In this document: piece by piece, positions 16,937 through 27,106 of the stretch | Numbering within the stretch: position 1 is the stretch's first letter | Layout of the letters: every line of letters begins with the position of its first letter | Assembly: GCF_000018885.1 (NCBI RefSeq) | Contig: NC_010168.1 | Location: forward strand, 744,001 to 808,000 | Length of the DNA: 64,000 bases | Direction of reading: 5' to 3' | Source: Renibacterium salmoninarum ATCC 33209 | GTDB lineage: Bacteria > Actinomycetota > Actinomycetes > Actinomycetales > Micrococcaceae | Program-made: the position numbers and the translations under genes | The notes under the pieces: generated by a model | The model's input: only the letters and a program-made list of their open reading frames with translations | Told to the model about the DNA's origin: nothing | The model's database searches: none

Positions 16937-17677
16937 ATGAACAAGATCTTCAAGTCAGTCCTGGTTGGGGCTGCTGCAGCATCGATGGCATTCCTCGGCA
17001 CGGGCGTAGCATCAGCCGCTCCGGTCGGCAACGGCAGTGCCACCCCCGACATTGTGGGTGGCACCAAGGCTCCTGCAACTCCGTGGGCCGTACAGCTGGT
17101 ATTCGTCCAGAACGGTAGCAGCTATGGCTGCACCGGTGAGGCAATTTCCAAGGATTACATCCTGACTGCCAATCACTGCATCGACGGCATCTCTTCGATG
17201 AACGTCTACTACAGCAACAGCAACAGCACCGCAAACCGCGGAACCGCGATCAAGGCGGATAAGTGGACGACTTCGGGCAAGGGCGACGTTGCCCTGGTGC
17301 ACCTGTCCGCCTCGAAGGACCTTGGTTCTTACCCCGCACTGGCTGACAGCTACACCGCCAAGTCCGGTGACGCGGGCAAGATCATGGGCTACGGATTGCG
17401 TGCAAACCAGGTTCGCCCGGACGGCTTGTACCAGGCCAACGTTAGCGTCCTAGGCGCTAGCAGAGATGCCTACAACGGCACCGCAGTACACATCAAGGGT
17501 GGCGATGGCGCTGCTAACCACAGCGATTCCGGCGGCCCCTTGATCATTGGTGGCAAGATCGTTGGCGTTTGCTCCACTGGCGACAGCAGCGATCCGGGTG
17601 CTGACATCCACGCAGGCAGTAGCTATGCGAACCTCACGGCTTCGCGTAGCTGGATCAAGTCCACCTCGGGCGTCTGA
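16937..17677 (+). CDS. secreted trypsin-like serine protease, copy 1
   Basis: 246 residues from ATG 16937 (MNKIFKSVLVGAAAAS), where the signal peptide starts; the open frame upstream is not part of it. The signal peptide probably ends at VASAAP near residue 29. The mature end DIVGGTKAP resembles the S1 activation site. The triad is His80 (LTANHC), Asp117 (GDVALVHL) and Ser198 (SDSGGPL). Only the protease domain is present, with no C-terminal anchor, so it is likely released. It is the first of three tandem paralogs, each with its own ribosome site. Confidence 0.9.
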   Translation: MNKIFKSVLVGAAAASMAFLGTGVASAAPVGNGSATPDIVGGTKAPATPWAVQLVFVQNGSSYGCTGEAISKDYILTANHCIDGISSMNVYYSNSNSTANRGTAIKADKWTTSGKGDVALVHLSASKDLGSYPALADSYTAKSGDAGKIMGYGLRANQVRPDGLYQANVSVLGASRDAYNGTAVHIKGGDGAANHSDSGGPLIIGGKIVGVCSTGDSSDPGADIHAGSSYANLTASRSWIKSTSGV

Positions 17678-17693
17678 TCCTTTAGAAGTAACA

Positions 17694-17732
17694 CGTTGGT
17701 TGGCCTTACTGAAAAAGCAAGGCCAACCAACG
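17694..17732 (+). terminator. terminator between protease copies 1 and 2
   Basis: CGTTGGTTGGCCTT (17694-17707) is perfectly complementary to 17719-17732, a 14-bp stem with an 11-base loop, shortly after the stop codon of copy 1. Confidence 0.7.
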
Positions 17733-17907
17733 GCACCAGGAGTGAGCTCCCGCCAATATTGATCTGAAACCATTCGTTTCTTGGTACGACGGTTGAGCCA
17801 TTTCATTCAGCTTGACAATTTTCCAAAATTTCACGCGGTCATTACATATCGCACTCTAATTGCTGTGCCTTTTTATCAACTATCTGAACAAACAAAAAAG
17901 GATTCTC

Positions 17908-18642
17908 ATGAACAAGGTAATCAAGTCAGTTTTGGTCGGTGCTGCTGCAGCTTCGATGGCGTTCCTCGGCACCGGTGTTGCCTCGGCTGCTCCAGTGGGC
18001 GGCGGTGCTGCTAGCCCGGATATTGTTGGCGGTACTAAGTCTGCGGCCACGCCGTGGGAAGTTCAGCTGATCTTCGTGCAGAACGGCAACACCTACGGCT
18101 GCACCGGTGAAGCCATCTCGTCCGAGTGGATCTTGACCGCTCAGCACTGCATTGACAGGACCTCTTCGATGAACGTTTACTACAGCAACAGCACCACCAA
18201 CCGGGGCACCGCAATCAAGGCTGACAACTGGGTTGGTTCGGACAACGGTGACGTTGCGCTGGTTCACCTTTCCCAGTCCAAGAACCTCGGTTCCTACCCG
18301 ACGGTTGCAGACAGCTACTCCGCAAATGCTGGTGATAAGGGCATCGTGATGGGTTACGGACGACGCGCAAATGCTGCCCAGTCTGACGGCCTGTACCAGG
18401 CAAATGTTCAGGTTCTTGGTTCCAGCACTGACGCGTACAACGGCACTGCAGTGCACATCAAGGGCGTCAATGGCGCATCCAACCACGGCGATTCCGGCGG
18501 CCCCTTACTCATTGGCAACCAGATTGTTGGCGTTTGCTCCACTGGTGACAGCAGCGATCCGGGTGCTGACATCCATGCAGGCAGCAACTACGCAAACCTG
18601 ACCGATTCACGTCAGTGGATCTCTGACACCGCGGGCGTCTAG
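17908..18642 (+). CDS. secreted trypsin-like serine protease, copy 2
   Basis: 244 residues from ATG 17908, seven bases after AAGG. Same layout as copy 1: signal peptide to about residue 29, IVGGT at 39-43, triad His80 (LTAQHC), Asp115 (GDVALVHL) and Ser197 (GDSGGPL). The last third is nearly identical to copy 1 at DNA level: two differences in a 59-base stretch around 17563 and 18525, which suggests recent duplication or gene conversion. It has its own 230-bp upstream region. Confidence 0.9.
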   Translation: MNKVIKSVLVGAAAASMAFLGTGVASAAPVGGGAASPDIVGGTKSAATPWEVQLIFVQNGNTYGCTGEAISSEWILTAQHCIDRTSSMNVYYSNSTTNRGTAIKADNWVGSDNGDVALVHLSQSKNLGSYPTVADSYSANAGDKGIVMGYGRRANAAQSDGLYQANVQVLGSSTDAYNGTAVHIKGVNGASNHGDSGGPLLIGNQIVGVCSTGDSSDPGADIHAGSNYANLTDSRQWISDTAGV

Positions 18643-18692
18643 TCCAAGCGTTGGTTTCTTCCCACCAAGTTTTTCAAGATAAAGGGAATATC

Positions 18693-19430
18693 ATGAAAAA
18701 GGTTCTTAAATCTGTTCTCATTGGTGCCGCGGCCGCTTCATTGGCTCTTGTTGGCGCGGGTGCGGCTACTGCAGCTCCAGTGGGTAGCGGTAGCGCTAGC
18801 CCGGATATTGTTGGCGGCACCAAGTCGGCTCCCACCCCGTGGGCTGTTCAACTGATCTTCCAGCAGCCCGGCGAATCTGGCAGCTTTGGCTGCACCGGCG
18901 AAGCCATTTCGTCCGAGTGGATCCTGACCGCAGGACACTGCGTCAAGGGCGATACCGGCATGAAGGTGTACTTCTCCAATAGCACGAGCGATCGTGGCGT
19001 CGGTATTGCGGTTGACGACTTCTACTCTCAGCCAGACAACGACGACGCACTTGTGCACTTGTCTCAGGCCAAAGAGCTGAGCGCGTACCCGACGATGACT
19101 GATGGGTACCAGATCAACACCAACGATGCTGCACTCATCATGGGTTACGGACGTCGGGCTAACAGCGTTAACTCAGATGGTCTGTACCAAGCCAAGATGA
19201 GGGTACCCGGCGCCAGCAGCGACACCGCTGGTGGCCCCGCGATCCATCTTCAAGGCATTAACGGCGGCGCAAACCACGGCGATTCCGGTGGCCCGCTGAT
19301 CATTGGTAACAAGATCGTTGGCGTTGCCTCCACGGTTGATTCCGGGCCTGGTGCAAGCACCACCGGCAAGAGCAACTACGCGAGCGTGAGTGACGCTCGC
19401 GACTGGATCCAGAACACTACCGGTATCTGA
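18693..19430 (+). CDS. secreted trypsin-like serine protease, copy 3
   Basis: 245 residues from ATG 18693 after AAAGGGA. Signal peptide MKKVLKSVLIGAAAAS to about residue 29; IVGGT; triad His82 (LTAGHC), Asp118 (NDDALVHL) and Ser198 (GDSGGPL). It is the most divergent of the three and lies only 50 bases after copy 2 with no terminator between, so copies 2 and 3 are probably one transcript. The bases around the active-site serine are conserved but surface loops differ, suggesting different substrates. Confidence 0.9.
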   Translation: MKKVLKSVLIGAAAASLALVGAGAATAAPVGSGSASPDIVGGTKSAPTPWAVQLIFQQPGESGSFGCTGEAISSEWILTAGHCVKGDTGMKVYFSNSTSDRGVGIAVDDFYSQPDNDDALVHLSQAKELSAYPTMTDGYQINTNDAALIMGYGRRANSVNSDGLYQAKMRVPGASSDTAGGPAIHLQGINGGANHGDSGGPLIIGNKIVGVASTVDSGPGASTTGKSNYASVSDARDWIQNTTGI

Positions 19431-19450
19431 TTCCAGTAATCCCGACTGCG

Positions 19451-19493
19451 TAGCAGTTGCCAAGCCACAACGCGTTTGTGCTGGCAACTGCTA
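19451..19493. terminator. bidirectional terminator between protease and dehydrogenase genes
   Basis: TAGCAGTTGCCA (19451-19462) is perfectly complementary to 19482-19493, and the loop contains a second small hairpin. It lies between convergent genes. Confidence 0.65.
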
Positions 19494-19504
19494 GGCAGCG
19501 TGGT

Positions 19505-20686
19505 TTAAGCCGAGTGGAACGCCGAATAACAAGTGAGGTATTGGCCCAAGATGAGTGTATGCACCTCGTCTGTGCCCTCATAGGTGCGTACAGATTCTAA
19601 ATTGTTGGCATGCCGCAAAGGCGAGTAATCCAGCGTGATGCCGTTGCCGCCCAGAATGCTCCGTGCTTGGTGGCAAATCTCCAATGCCTCGCGGACATTA
19701 TTGAGTTTGCCTACTGAGATCTGTTCCGGTCGCAATGTGCCTGCATCTTTGAGCCTGCCAGTGTGTAGCGCGAGTAGCTGGCCTTTTTGCAACTCGAGCA
19801 TCATGTCCACCAGCTTTGCTTGAGTCAACTGGTAGGAGCCGAGCGGCGAACCAAATGGTTGCCGCTCGGCCGCGTACGCCAAGGCCACCTCGAAAGCATC
19901 TCGTGCCGCACCCATCGAGCCCCACATGATGCCGTACCGGGCTTCGTTCAAACACGAGAACGGCCCGCGGAGGCCTTTGGCCAACGGCAAGATTGCGTCT
20001 TCAGGCAGCTCGACCTCGTTGAACTGGACATCGCATTGGATAGAGGCCCGCATTGAAAGCTTGCCAGTGATTGGTTCCGCGCTAAATCCCGGGGTCGAAG
20101 TCGGTACCAAAAAGCCTCGTACGCCCTCCTCTGGCACCGCAGCCCAGATAATCGCGACGTCGGCTATTGAGGCCAGCCCAATCCAGCGTTTTGCGCCATT
20201 GAGCCGCCACCCCTCAGCGGTGCGTACCGCCGTCGTGCGCATTGCGCCGGGATCGCTACCGGCCTCCGGCTCGGTCAAAGCGAAGCAGCCAATCAGCTCA
20301 CCACGAGCCATTGGCTGCAGATACTTTTCCTTCTGCGCTTCACTTCCCCATTTATGGATTGCGGTCATGGCGAGTGAACCCTGGACCGAGACGAAGGTTC
20401 GGATGCCGGAGTCGCCTGCCTCGATTTCCATGGCAGTCAGGCCGTATTCGACGGCGGAGGCGCCCGCGCAACCGTAGCCGTCTAAGTGCATACCCAGGAC
20501 GCCTAGGGCACCAAGCTCGGGCACCAGTTCAAGCGGAAAATGGGCGTTATCGAACCAGCGCGCAATGTTCGGTTTAATCCGACGATCGGTAAATTCGCGG
20601 ACCTTATCGCGTTGAGCCAGCTCGGCGTCGCTGAGTAGCGCATCGAGATTCAGCACATCGTGCTTGCCGCGAATATTCTCGCTCAC
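19505..20686 (-). CDS. acyl-CoA dehydrogenase (glutaryl-CoA dehydrogenase-like)
   Basis: 393 residues from GTG 20686. It has the FAD-dependent acyl-CoA dehydrogenase motifs CFALTEPEAGSDPGAMRTTA, GAKRWIGLASIADVAII and, near the end, the catalytic glutamate region in YEGTDEVHTLILGQYLT. The Arg-rich ERQPFGSPLGSYQLTQAKL is typical of the family. The closest look is glutaryl-CoA dehydrogenase. The GTGA overlap with the upstream amidohydrolase gene indicates a two-gene operon. Confidence 0.88.
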   Translation of the reverse strand: MSENIRGKHDVLNLDALLSDAELAQRDKVREFTDRRIKPNIARWFDNAHFPLELVPELGALGVLGMHLDGYGCAGASAVEYGLTAMEIEAGDSGIRTFVSVQGSLAMTAIHKWGSEAQKEKYLQPMARGELIGCFALTEPEAGSDPGAMRTTAVRTAEGWRLNGAKRWIGLASIADVAIIWAAVPEEGVRGFLVPTSTPGFSAEPITGKLSMRASIQCDVQFNEVELPEDAILPLAKGLRGPFSCLNEARYGIMWGSMGAARDAFEVALAYAAERQPFGSPLGSYQLTQAKLVDMMLELQKGQLLALHTGRLKDAGTLRPEQISVGKLNNVREALEICHQARSILGGNGITLDYSPLRHANNLESVRTYEGTDEVHTLILGQYLTCYSAFHSA

Positions 20687-21900
20687 AGACCGGTCATTTC
20701 GCGCGAAGCCACCACGCCTTGCCGAGTCTCCGCATCATAGTGATACACGGACTTACCAGCAATGAAGACTTGCTGCGCGCGCTGCATCACGTCCAGCGGA
20801 TCGCCGCTCCAGAGCACAAAATCGGCGTCCTTGCCCGTTTCCAGCGAGCCAATTCGGTCCGCCAGGCCTAGTACTTTCGCCGGGTTGATCGTGATTGAAC
20901 GTAGCGCGGTGTCCCGGTCCAGGCCTTCTTTGATGGCCAGCGTTGCTTGGTGCACCAAGAAATGAATCGGCACCACGGGATGATCAGTGATGATGGAAAT
21001 TTCGACGCCGGCCGCCGCAAGTTTGCCAGGATTAGCCAGTGAGCGGTTACGCAGTTCCATCTTGGAGCGCGAGGTGAACAGTGGCCCAATCAGCACCGGA
21101 ATCTTCTTTTCCGCGAGCATCGGTGCCAGCAAATGAGCCTCGGTGCCGTGATCAATAACCAGCTCGTAGCCAAATTCTTCGGCGATGCGCACTGCAGTGG
21201 CAATGTCATCGGCACGGTGCGCGTGCTGGCGCCAAGGGATTTCGCGACGTAGCACCATGCCGAGTGCTTCGAGCTTCAAATCCTTACCTTTGCGGTCCTT
21301 GGCCGGAGTATCCAAATAGTCGCGAGCTTCTTGAAAGGCCTTACGGATAACCAGTGCGGCGCCCAAGCGGGTGGACGGCGTCTGCTTCTTTTCCCCGTAG
21401 ACCCGCTTGGGATTCTCACCCAAGGCTGCTTTCAAGCCACTAGGGCTACGCAGCACCATCTCGTCTACATAGCCGCCGTGTGTGTGCAGCGCGACTGCCA
21501 AACCACCCACCGGGTTTCCGGAGCCAGGATTCACATTGACCGTGGTGATGCCGCCGGCCAAGGCATCACCAAAACCCATTTCACGCGGGTTGATGGCGTC
21601 TAAGGCCCGGACCGCGGCCATGATCGGGTCGGTCATCTCGTTGGTGTCATTGCCCATCGCGCCTTCAGCCTCTTCGTGCACGCCCAAATGGGTATGCGCG
21701 TCGATGAAACCGGGCACCAGCCACTGCCCCTCCGCATCAATGACTTCGGCACCGCGCGGTGCTTTCAGAGAAAGGCCAATGTCGGTAATCTTTCCCGCTT
21801 TGACGATCACGCCGCCGTCGAACGCTTCTCCGGTGACCGGGACGATATGCGCATTAAAAATCGCAAGAGTTGAACTGGACTTGGTGGGCTTCGTGGGCAC
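20683..21900 (-). CDS. amidohydrolase (imidazolonepropionase-like)
   Basis: 405 residues of the amidohydrolase superfamily. The metal-binding motif is FIDAHTHLGVHEE; later metal ligands are seen in VIDHGTEAHLL and the Asp in SIITDHPVVPIHF. A C-terminal beta-domain (GKDADFVLWSGDPLD) closes the fold. It is probably cytoplasmic and acts on cyclic amides or related C-N bonds; the substrate is unknown. It overlaps the acyl-CoA dehydrogenase start by 4 bp. Confidence 0.82.
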   Translation of the reverse strand: MPTKPTKSSSTLAIFNAHIVPVTGEAFDGGVIVKAGKITDIGLSLKAPRGAEVIDAEGQWLVPGFIDAHTHLGVHEEAEGAMGNDTNEMTDPIMAAVRALDAINPREMGFGDALAGGITTVNVNPGSGNPVGGLAVALHTHGGYVDEMVLRSPSGLKAALGENPKRVYGEKKQTPSTRLGAALVIRKAFQEARDYLDTPAKDRKGKDLKLEALGMVLRREIPWRQHAHRADDIATAVRIAEEFGYELVIDHGTEAHLLAPMLAEKKIPVLIGPLFTSRSKMELRNRSLANPGKLAAAGVEISIITDHPVVPIHFLVHQATLAIKEGLDRDTALRSITINPAKVLGLADRIGSLETGKDADFVLWSGDPLDVMQRAQQVFIAGKSVYHYDAETRQGVVASREMTGL

Positions 21901-21942
21901 GATGGACCTCTCTGGTTGGCACTTTGCAGATGTTCTCCCAAC

Positions 21943-24900
21943 CTACTCCGTCCGCAACTCCACCGCGAGAACGCCCGCACCGGATGAACTAATTCGGGCT
22001 TTGCCCGCCAGCACCTCCAACTCAGCCAATCGCTCGCCTAGGAAGTTGGTCCGGAAGGCGGATACCAGGCCAGGTAGGCCGATTTCGCAGCTGCCACCAT
22101 CTGGATTGCTCCACAGTAGCCGGGCAACAACCGAACCATTCCCGGGCAGGACGTCAATGAGTTGGACCTGCTCGCTTTCAATTGTGAGCAGCTCTGCCGA
22201 GGTAGCGGCGGCCTTGCCGGGCAGCGCAATCAAGGGCTGGGCAAAGTCGGCTGCTGCATGCAGAGCCGCTACCGTGCTGAGCGGTTCACCAGCACTGATG
22301 CAGTAGCGGAAATCCATTTCGAAGGCTTGTTGCACTGGGAAATTGGTGTCCCAGATATTGTTATGGATCCATGAGTAGATAGTGCCGGGCTCGGTAACGG
22401 GGAGCGAGTTCGGGAACGGGATATAGGGCAGGCTGATGGTGCCAACTTCGACGAGTGGCGCCTCCGCAGTAGCCCAACCGATCGAGCACTCTGCGCCCTG
22501 GATTCTCGCCCAATGCCGGATTCCGTGCATATATTCGGCGCTACCGGGAATCGATGCGGCGCCGGGCTCGGCGAGGCCGCCAGCACTTTCAAGCAAAACG
22601 CGCGCGTTTTCGATGGCAAAGGGGAAGGCAAAGAAGGCGCTTTCTTTGGTGTAAGTCGATTCCTTAGAGACCCGATTGCGGATTTCCAATCGAGCCGCGC
22701 CGTGCGGAAGCGTGTAGGTGCTTTCAACCCAGTTGGCCCCTGGTGCAATCGAACGGACGGTGAGGTGGCGGCCCAGCGCTTCCGAGCTGGAGGTAATCAG
22801 TGCGGCAGCAGTGCTGATTGAGCGGCCGGCGAGCAAGGTGAGCTTTCCGGGTGTTTCGTATTGTTTGGAGCTATTGTGATTCTGTGCGCCAGCACTGGCA
22901 TAGGTGTCGTAGACATATCCGTTGAAGCCGAATACGGCATCCTGATTGACCAGCTCTTTTTCCGCGCGCTTATCGAATATCGAGCTCACGGTTCCGGCGC
23001 GAGCATCGATCCGCACTGCAAAGAATTCGTTAGCTAGCAGGTACGGGTTTGCGCCGTCGGAGTGTTGAATTTCAACTGGCGTAGCCGGGGAATTTTGTGC
23101 CGGTTCCACCCGGATCGAGACGCTGCCGAGGGCCGGGATATTTTGCAGCGCAACGCGGACAGTACGGCCTAAGGACCTAAAGTTTTCTTGCTCTACGAGG
23201 TATTCGACGGGGAGCAAATTCTCATCGCGGAGGTCACGCACCGCAAGGGGCAGTTGCACTGGGAGGACGCTGTCCGAGAGGAAAAAATCGACTACGCCAT
23301 TGCGGTTTTGGTTCGCCGTATTGAATACCGTGAACTCCAATGGATCCGCGGGGTCCAGTTGTGCCGCAAGGATTTCGCGTGACTGCGCCAGGGCGAGCTG
23401 GGATTCGTCAAGCGCTTCATAGGCTCGGGCGGCTTTCCAATGCCACTGGCGTTCCCCGGCTGATGGGCCGTGATCCTTGTGCAGCCACGAATCGGCAGCG
23501 CCCCAAGTGTGCTCATCCCAGAGCGCGAGCTGCCGATAGCCGCGCTCGGTATTGACCGTGGCAGTCTGGTTGGCCTCAGCGCCAAGGAGTTGACCAAAGC
23601 TTGTGAGCGTGTGTGCCTGCGCGAGCTGGCTCTGCGCTTGGCGGCTTAGCGCCATTTCCGAGGCCGCGGAACCGATGCCGTGGCCCCACCAGTCATTCCA
23701 GTCACCGGCAATATCTTCGATCTGCTCGCCGTGACGTTCTTGAACTTCTTCGAAGAACATTTCATTGGTGGACAGCCGGATTTTCGGGTAATCCCAAGCG
23801 TCGTTCCAAGCCGTAACCAGCTCACTGATCCGCCCGTTCGGCGGAGCGTTGTCCGCCCAGCGGCCCTGAAGTCGCAAATGTAAGACATCCAGCGGGTACG
23901 GAGCTTTTCCGCTTCAGCCACTTCCGGCAGCCACCCAAAAACAGTCTCGGCCACCAAGGGAAATGGCTTTGTTGCGAGGTTGCTCAGGTAGCAAGGCAGC
24001 ACATCCGAGGCCGCCATCAGGTTTTCACTCAGACCAACCGTGTTGCCTTCCATATAGGAACCACCGTGCGGGCTGTCAGTGCGCCACACCAGGACGGAAT
24101 TTCCTGCTGGGCCCAACCAGCGGAAGATCCGGGGCACCTTGAGCTCGCCAAATCCGTTCGGGTGTGATCGACCCGCCCAGTTATGCGCCACGGAAAGGTA
24201 CTTGACGCCATTGGCGCCCAGTGCGTCCGGGAATCCGACGACGTGGCCGGGTACATCGGTTTGCATTGCAGCTTCGATTTTCAGGCCGTACTTGCTTCGG
24301 AGCTGCGAAGCTGGGCGGAGCAGTTCATGCAATTCGTCAGTAGAACAGGCTTCGGTGTGCAGGTTGAACGGCATTGCGGAAAACCCCAGCCGGCCTTCTT
24401 TGACGCGGCGGATCAGCTCTTCCGCTTGTTCGGGCGTGCGGTGCGCCAACCAAGCTTCGACGGCGTACAGCGCCTCATTCGTTCCAGCGAAACTTCGCCT
24501 CATCGGGCAGGTCGTCGGTGGCGCGCATCTGTGCCAATACCGAATCCAGGTATTCCAGGTGGTTTGCCCGGACGATGTGTTGTGGATCGGTGTAGCCAAT
24601 GTCGTAATGCGAATGGTGGATTAGGTGCACTGACCAGCGGCGCTGCGGTACCAAAGTGAAGGGAATAGTGACCGGAACGCCGTCGAGATCGAATCTGAGC
24701 TCGGCCTCAGCACTTGCGGTGACGGCAGGTACCAAGACTCGCCAGGAGCCTTCTGGTGCAGCAGCCCAGCGCGGGGTTAGTTCTTCGCCGCTGATTATTA
24801 CGCGAGTGTTCGGCAAAGTCGCCACGGCCGAGTCGCTGAAGGTGTCGTATGCGTCGTCGAACTGGTTCGTGTCATTGCCCTCGGGCAATGTCCAACCACT

Positions 24901-25075
24901 GCAACCGAACGGACTGGCGGAGTACGCCGTCGTCGGTGCGCAGCATTGGCTCACAGATGACACCAAGCGCGCGGCCGGCGATTGTCACCGTTGCCGTGGT
25001 CGAAAGTTCGACAATTTTCTGTCGTTGGGTTGAGATGTCCCAAACCTGGTCCGCGACCAAAGCGTGAGCGCGCAT
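21943..25075 (-). pseudogene. alpha-mannosidase (GH38-like), three frameshifts
   Basis: Four successive frames make one protein of about 1044 residues, starting at ATG 25075 after GGGAG. Frame 1 (MRAHALVADQVWDIS to RLQWLD) breaks near 24885 at a CCC run. Frame 2 (EGNDTNQFDDAYDTF) holds IHHSHYDIGYTDPQ, a GH38 zinc-binding motif, and breaks near 24485. Frame 3 (NEALYAVEAWLAHRT) holds MQTDVPGHVVGFP and breaks near 23910. Frame 4 (PLDVLHLRLQGRWADNAPP) runs to 21943 with the all-beta C-terminal domains. The first two look like 1-base gains, the third a 1-base loss. It would cleave mannosides in the cytoplasm. It is divergent from the LacI-ROK-PMI operon. Confidence 0.85.
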
Positions 25076-25128
25076 GTAGATCTCCCTGGAGCGTTCGATG
25101 AAAACTAAGCTGTGTCCGATTGACTTTG

Positions 25129-25142
25129 TGGTAACGTTACCA
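25129..25142. promoter_or_regulatory. LacI-family operator, perfect 14-bp palindrome
   Basis: TGGTAACGTTACCA is perfectly self-complementary, with the central CG typical of LacI-family operators. It lies between the divergent mannosidase and lacI genes, 3 bases before the preferred lacI start, so it could control both directions. Confidence 0.8.
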
Positions 25143-25145
25143 TTC

Positions 25146-26180
25146 GTGAACAGAAAGACAAGCCCCACGATCAAATCGGTTGCCACGCTCGCTGGCGTGA
25201 GCCCGATGACCGCCTCTCGGGTGATTTCTGGCAGTGCTACCGTGAGTCCAGCGGCCGCCCAGAAAGTGCTTGCAGCCGCGGAACAACTGGGCTATCGCCG
25301 GAATGAGCAAGCTAGAGCGCTGCGCCCGGGCCAGAGCTCCGGCCTGATCGGCATTGCCATCACAAATATCGCCAATGCCTACTATGCGGATTTCGTCCTA
25401 GGGGCCGAAAGCGTGGCCAATGAGCACGGTAGAAGGATTTTGCTCGGCAGTAGCCGGGGTGAGCCGGAACGGGAAAAGCAACTGCTCGCAGATTTTGAAG
25501 GCCGCCAAGTTGAAGGGTTGATCTTGGTTCCCACCGATCAAGCGCCAAGCCCTGGGCCGCTTTCGGCGCCACGGGTATTAGCGTCGCGAACTCGGGCGGG
25601 CGGGAACGAAAGCGCTGTTTTGGTTGACGACGTCGGCGGCGCTCGCCAGGTGGTCACTGGACTGATCGACGCGGGTTGCCGCAGCGTTGGCTTTGTCGGC
25701 TCAACCTCAATGTTTACGGGCCGACGCCGGCACAGCGGATACCTGCAAGCGTTGGCTGAGCGCGGTCTAGTCGCGCGCGCCGAGCATCAATTGCTTGACG
25801 GCAACGCAGCTCAGCCGATCGAAGAAACGATTGCGGCCCTGCAAGCTCTGATGGCATCGCCGGAGCCGCCGCAGGCCTTGTTTTGTGCAAACAACGTATT
25901 CACTTCCGCGGCTTTACTGGCGATCCATCGAAATGCCGAGCAGAAAAACGCCGGCCGAGCGCCGCGGATGCTTGGTGGCTTCGATGCCCTCGCTTTGGCC
26001 GAGTTGAGCCCAGTGCCATTGCTATTGGCTGAGCACGATGGCCGTGAATTGGGCCGGCGCTCCGCGGTGAAACTCTTCGAAGCGTTGGCGCCGACTAAGC
26101 CGGAAGCCTCCGAGCAGCCTTCACCTGAAGCTGGTGCAGATGAGGTGCCGGTGTCCCTGAAATGGTTTGGAAAACCATGA
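25146..26180 (+). CDS. LacI family transcriptional regulator
   Basis: 344 residues from GTG 25146; an upstream ATG at 25098 is in frame but would put the operator inside the gene, and the HTH (TIKSVATLAGVSPMTASRVISG) begins eight residues after the GTG as usual for LacI. No ribosome site precedes the GTG, so a leaderless message is possible. The hinge and the periplasmic-binding-like sugar domain follow (SSGLIGIAITNIANAYYADF onward). It probably represses the mannosidase and its own operon in response to a mannose-derived sugar. Confidence 0.85.
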   Translation: MNRKTSPTIKSVATLAGVSPMTASRVISGSATVSPAAAQKVLAAAEQLGYRRNEQARALRPGQSSGLIGIAITNIANAYYADFVLGAESVANEHGRRILLGSSRGEPEREKQLLADFEGRQVEGLILVPTDQAPSPGPLSAPRVLASRTRAGGNESAVLVDDVGGARQVVTGLIDAGCRSVGFVGSTSMFTGRRRHSGYLQALAERGLVARAEHQLLDGNAAQPIEETIAALQALMASPEPPQALFCANNVFTSAALLAIHRNAEQKNAGRAPRMLGGFDALALAELSPVPLLLAEHDGRELGRRSAVKLFEALAPTKPEASEQPSPEAGADEVPVSLKWFGKP

Positions 26181-27106
26181 GCAGCTCGGAAACGGTCAGC
26201 GCCGCATTAGCTTGGTCGGTGCTTTGTCTCGACTTTGGCGGCACCACGATCAAAGTGGCCCTCGCGCGCAATGGCGAGCTATTGGCCAGCACTGAAATTG
26301 GTGCGGTGCGCGAAATCGCCGAACTCACTGTGGTCGCTAAGCTTGCCGATGATTTGCTCCGCAGCGTGCAGCTGGACCGGGTTGCCGCCCTCGGAATGGC
26401 GCTGCCCGGCATCGTCGAACGAAACAGCGGGCTGTTACTTAGCGCCGCTGGAAAGTACGACTTTGCCGCGAATTTTAGCCTGCGAGATTGGGCCGAACAG
26501 CAATTTTGCGCTCCGGTCGCGATCGAGTTGGATTCCCGTGCCGCACTTGTCGGTGAGCTGGAATATGGCGCACTCCGCGGCGAAAAGGACGCTGCGTTAT
26601 TGGTTCTTGGCACGGGGATTGGCGCCGCGGTGATGCTCGACGGCGTGGTGCTTCAAGGCAGTTCGGGCCATGCCGGGGTGCTGGGCGGTCATCTGCCCGT
26701 TGACGCTCGGGGTGAGCCTTGCCGTTGCGGTTCGTACGGCTGCGCCGAATCGGCAGGAAGTGGCTGGGATTTAGCGTCCTGGCCGCATCCGGCAGCGCCA
26801 CTTGACTTGATTAGTTTGCTCCAGCTCATGGACGACGGCGATCTGCTGGCCGGGCGCTATTGGGACCGGCTGGTATCGGCATGGGCGCTGGCCGCGGTCG
26901 GACTGATTCAGAGTTTTGATCCAGCGGTTCTGGTCGTCAGTGGTGGCATGTTGCGGGCTGCTGATCGAATTCTGCCAGCGCTTCAGGAACAGATTGCGCC
27001 GCGGTTGTGGCCCAGCCTGAAAATGCCTGAGATCCGAGTTGCGAAGCAGCCAGAATTTTCGGTGCTACGCGGCCTAAATGTCCTAGCGGAGTTGAAAATA
27101 GCATGA
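26177..27106 (+). CDS. ROK family sugar kinase
   Basis: 309 residues from ATG 26177, overlapping the lacI stop (ATGA). ROK features: phosphate loop LDFGGTTIKVAL, sugar site GMALPGIVE, the second ATP motif LVLGTGIGAAVML, and the zinc motif CRCGSYGCAE, preceded by the HxxxD-like region SSGHAGVLGGHLPVD. With the next gene being a mannose-6-phosphate isomerase, it is likely a manno- or fructokinase. Confidence 0.87.
   Translation: MSSSETVSAALAWSVLCLDFGGTTIKVALARNGELLASTEIGAVREIAELTVVAKLADDLLRSVQLDRVAALGMALPGIVERNSGLLLSAAGKYDFAANFSLRDWAEQQFCAPVAIELDSRAALVGELEYGALRGEKDAALLVLGTGIGAAVMLDGVVLQGSSGHAGVLGGHLPVDARGEPCRCGSYGCAESAGSGWDLASWPHPAAPLDLISLLQLMDDGDLLAGRYWDRLVSAWALAAVGLIQSFDPAVLVVSGGMLRAADRILPALQEQIAPRLWPSLKMPEIRVAKQPEFSVLRGLNVLAELKIA

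Noticed and set aside
24079..24659. Plus-strand ORFs of 158 and 181 codons inside the mannosidase gene
   Set aside because: They are antisense shadows of a recognisable GH38 protein and have no family features.
25098..25145. Earlier ATG for the LacI regulator
   Set aside because: It would place the 14-bp operator in coding sequence and add residues before the HTH that LacI proteins do not have.
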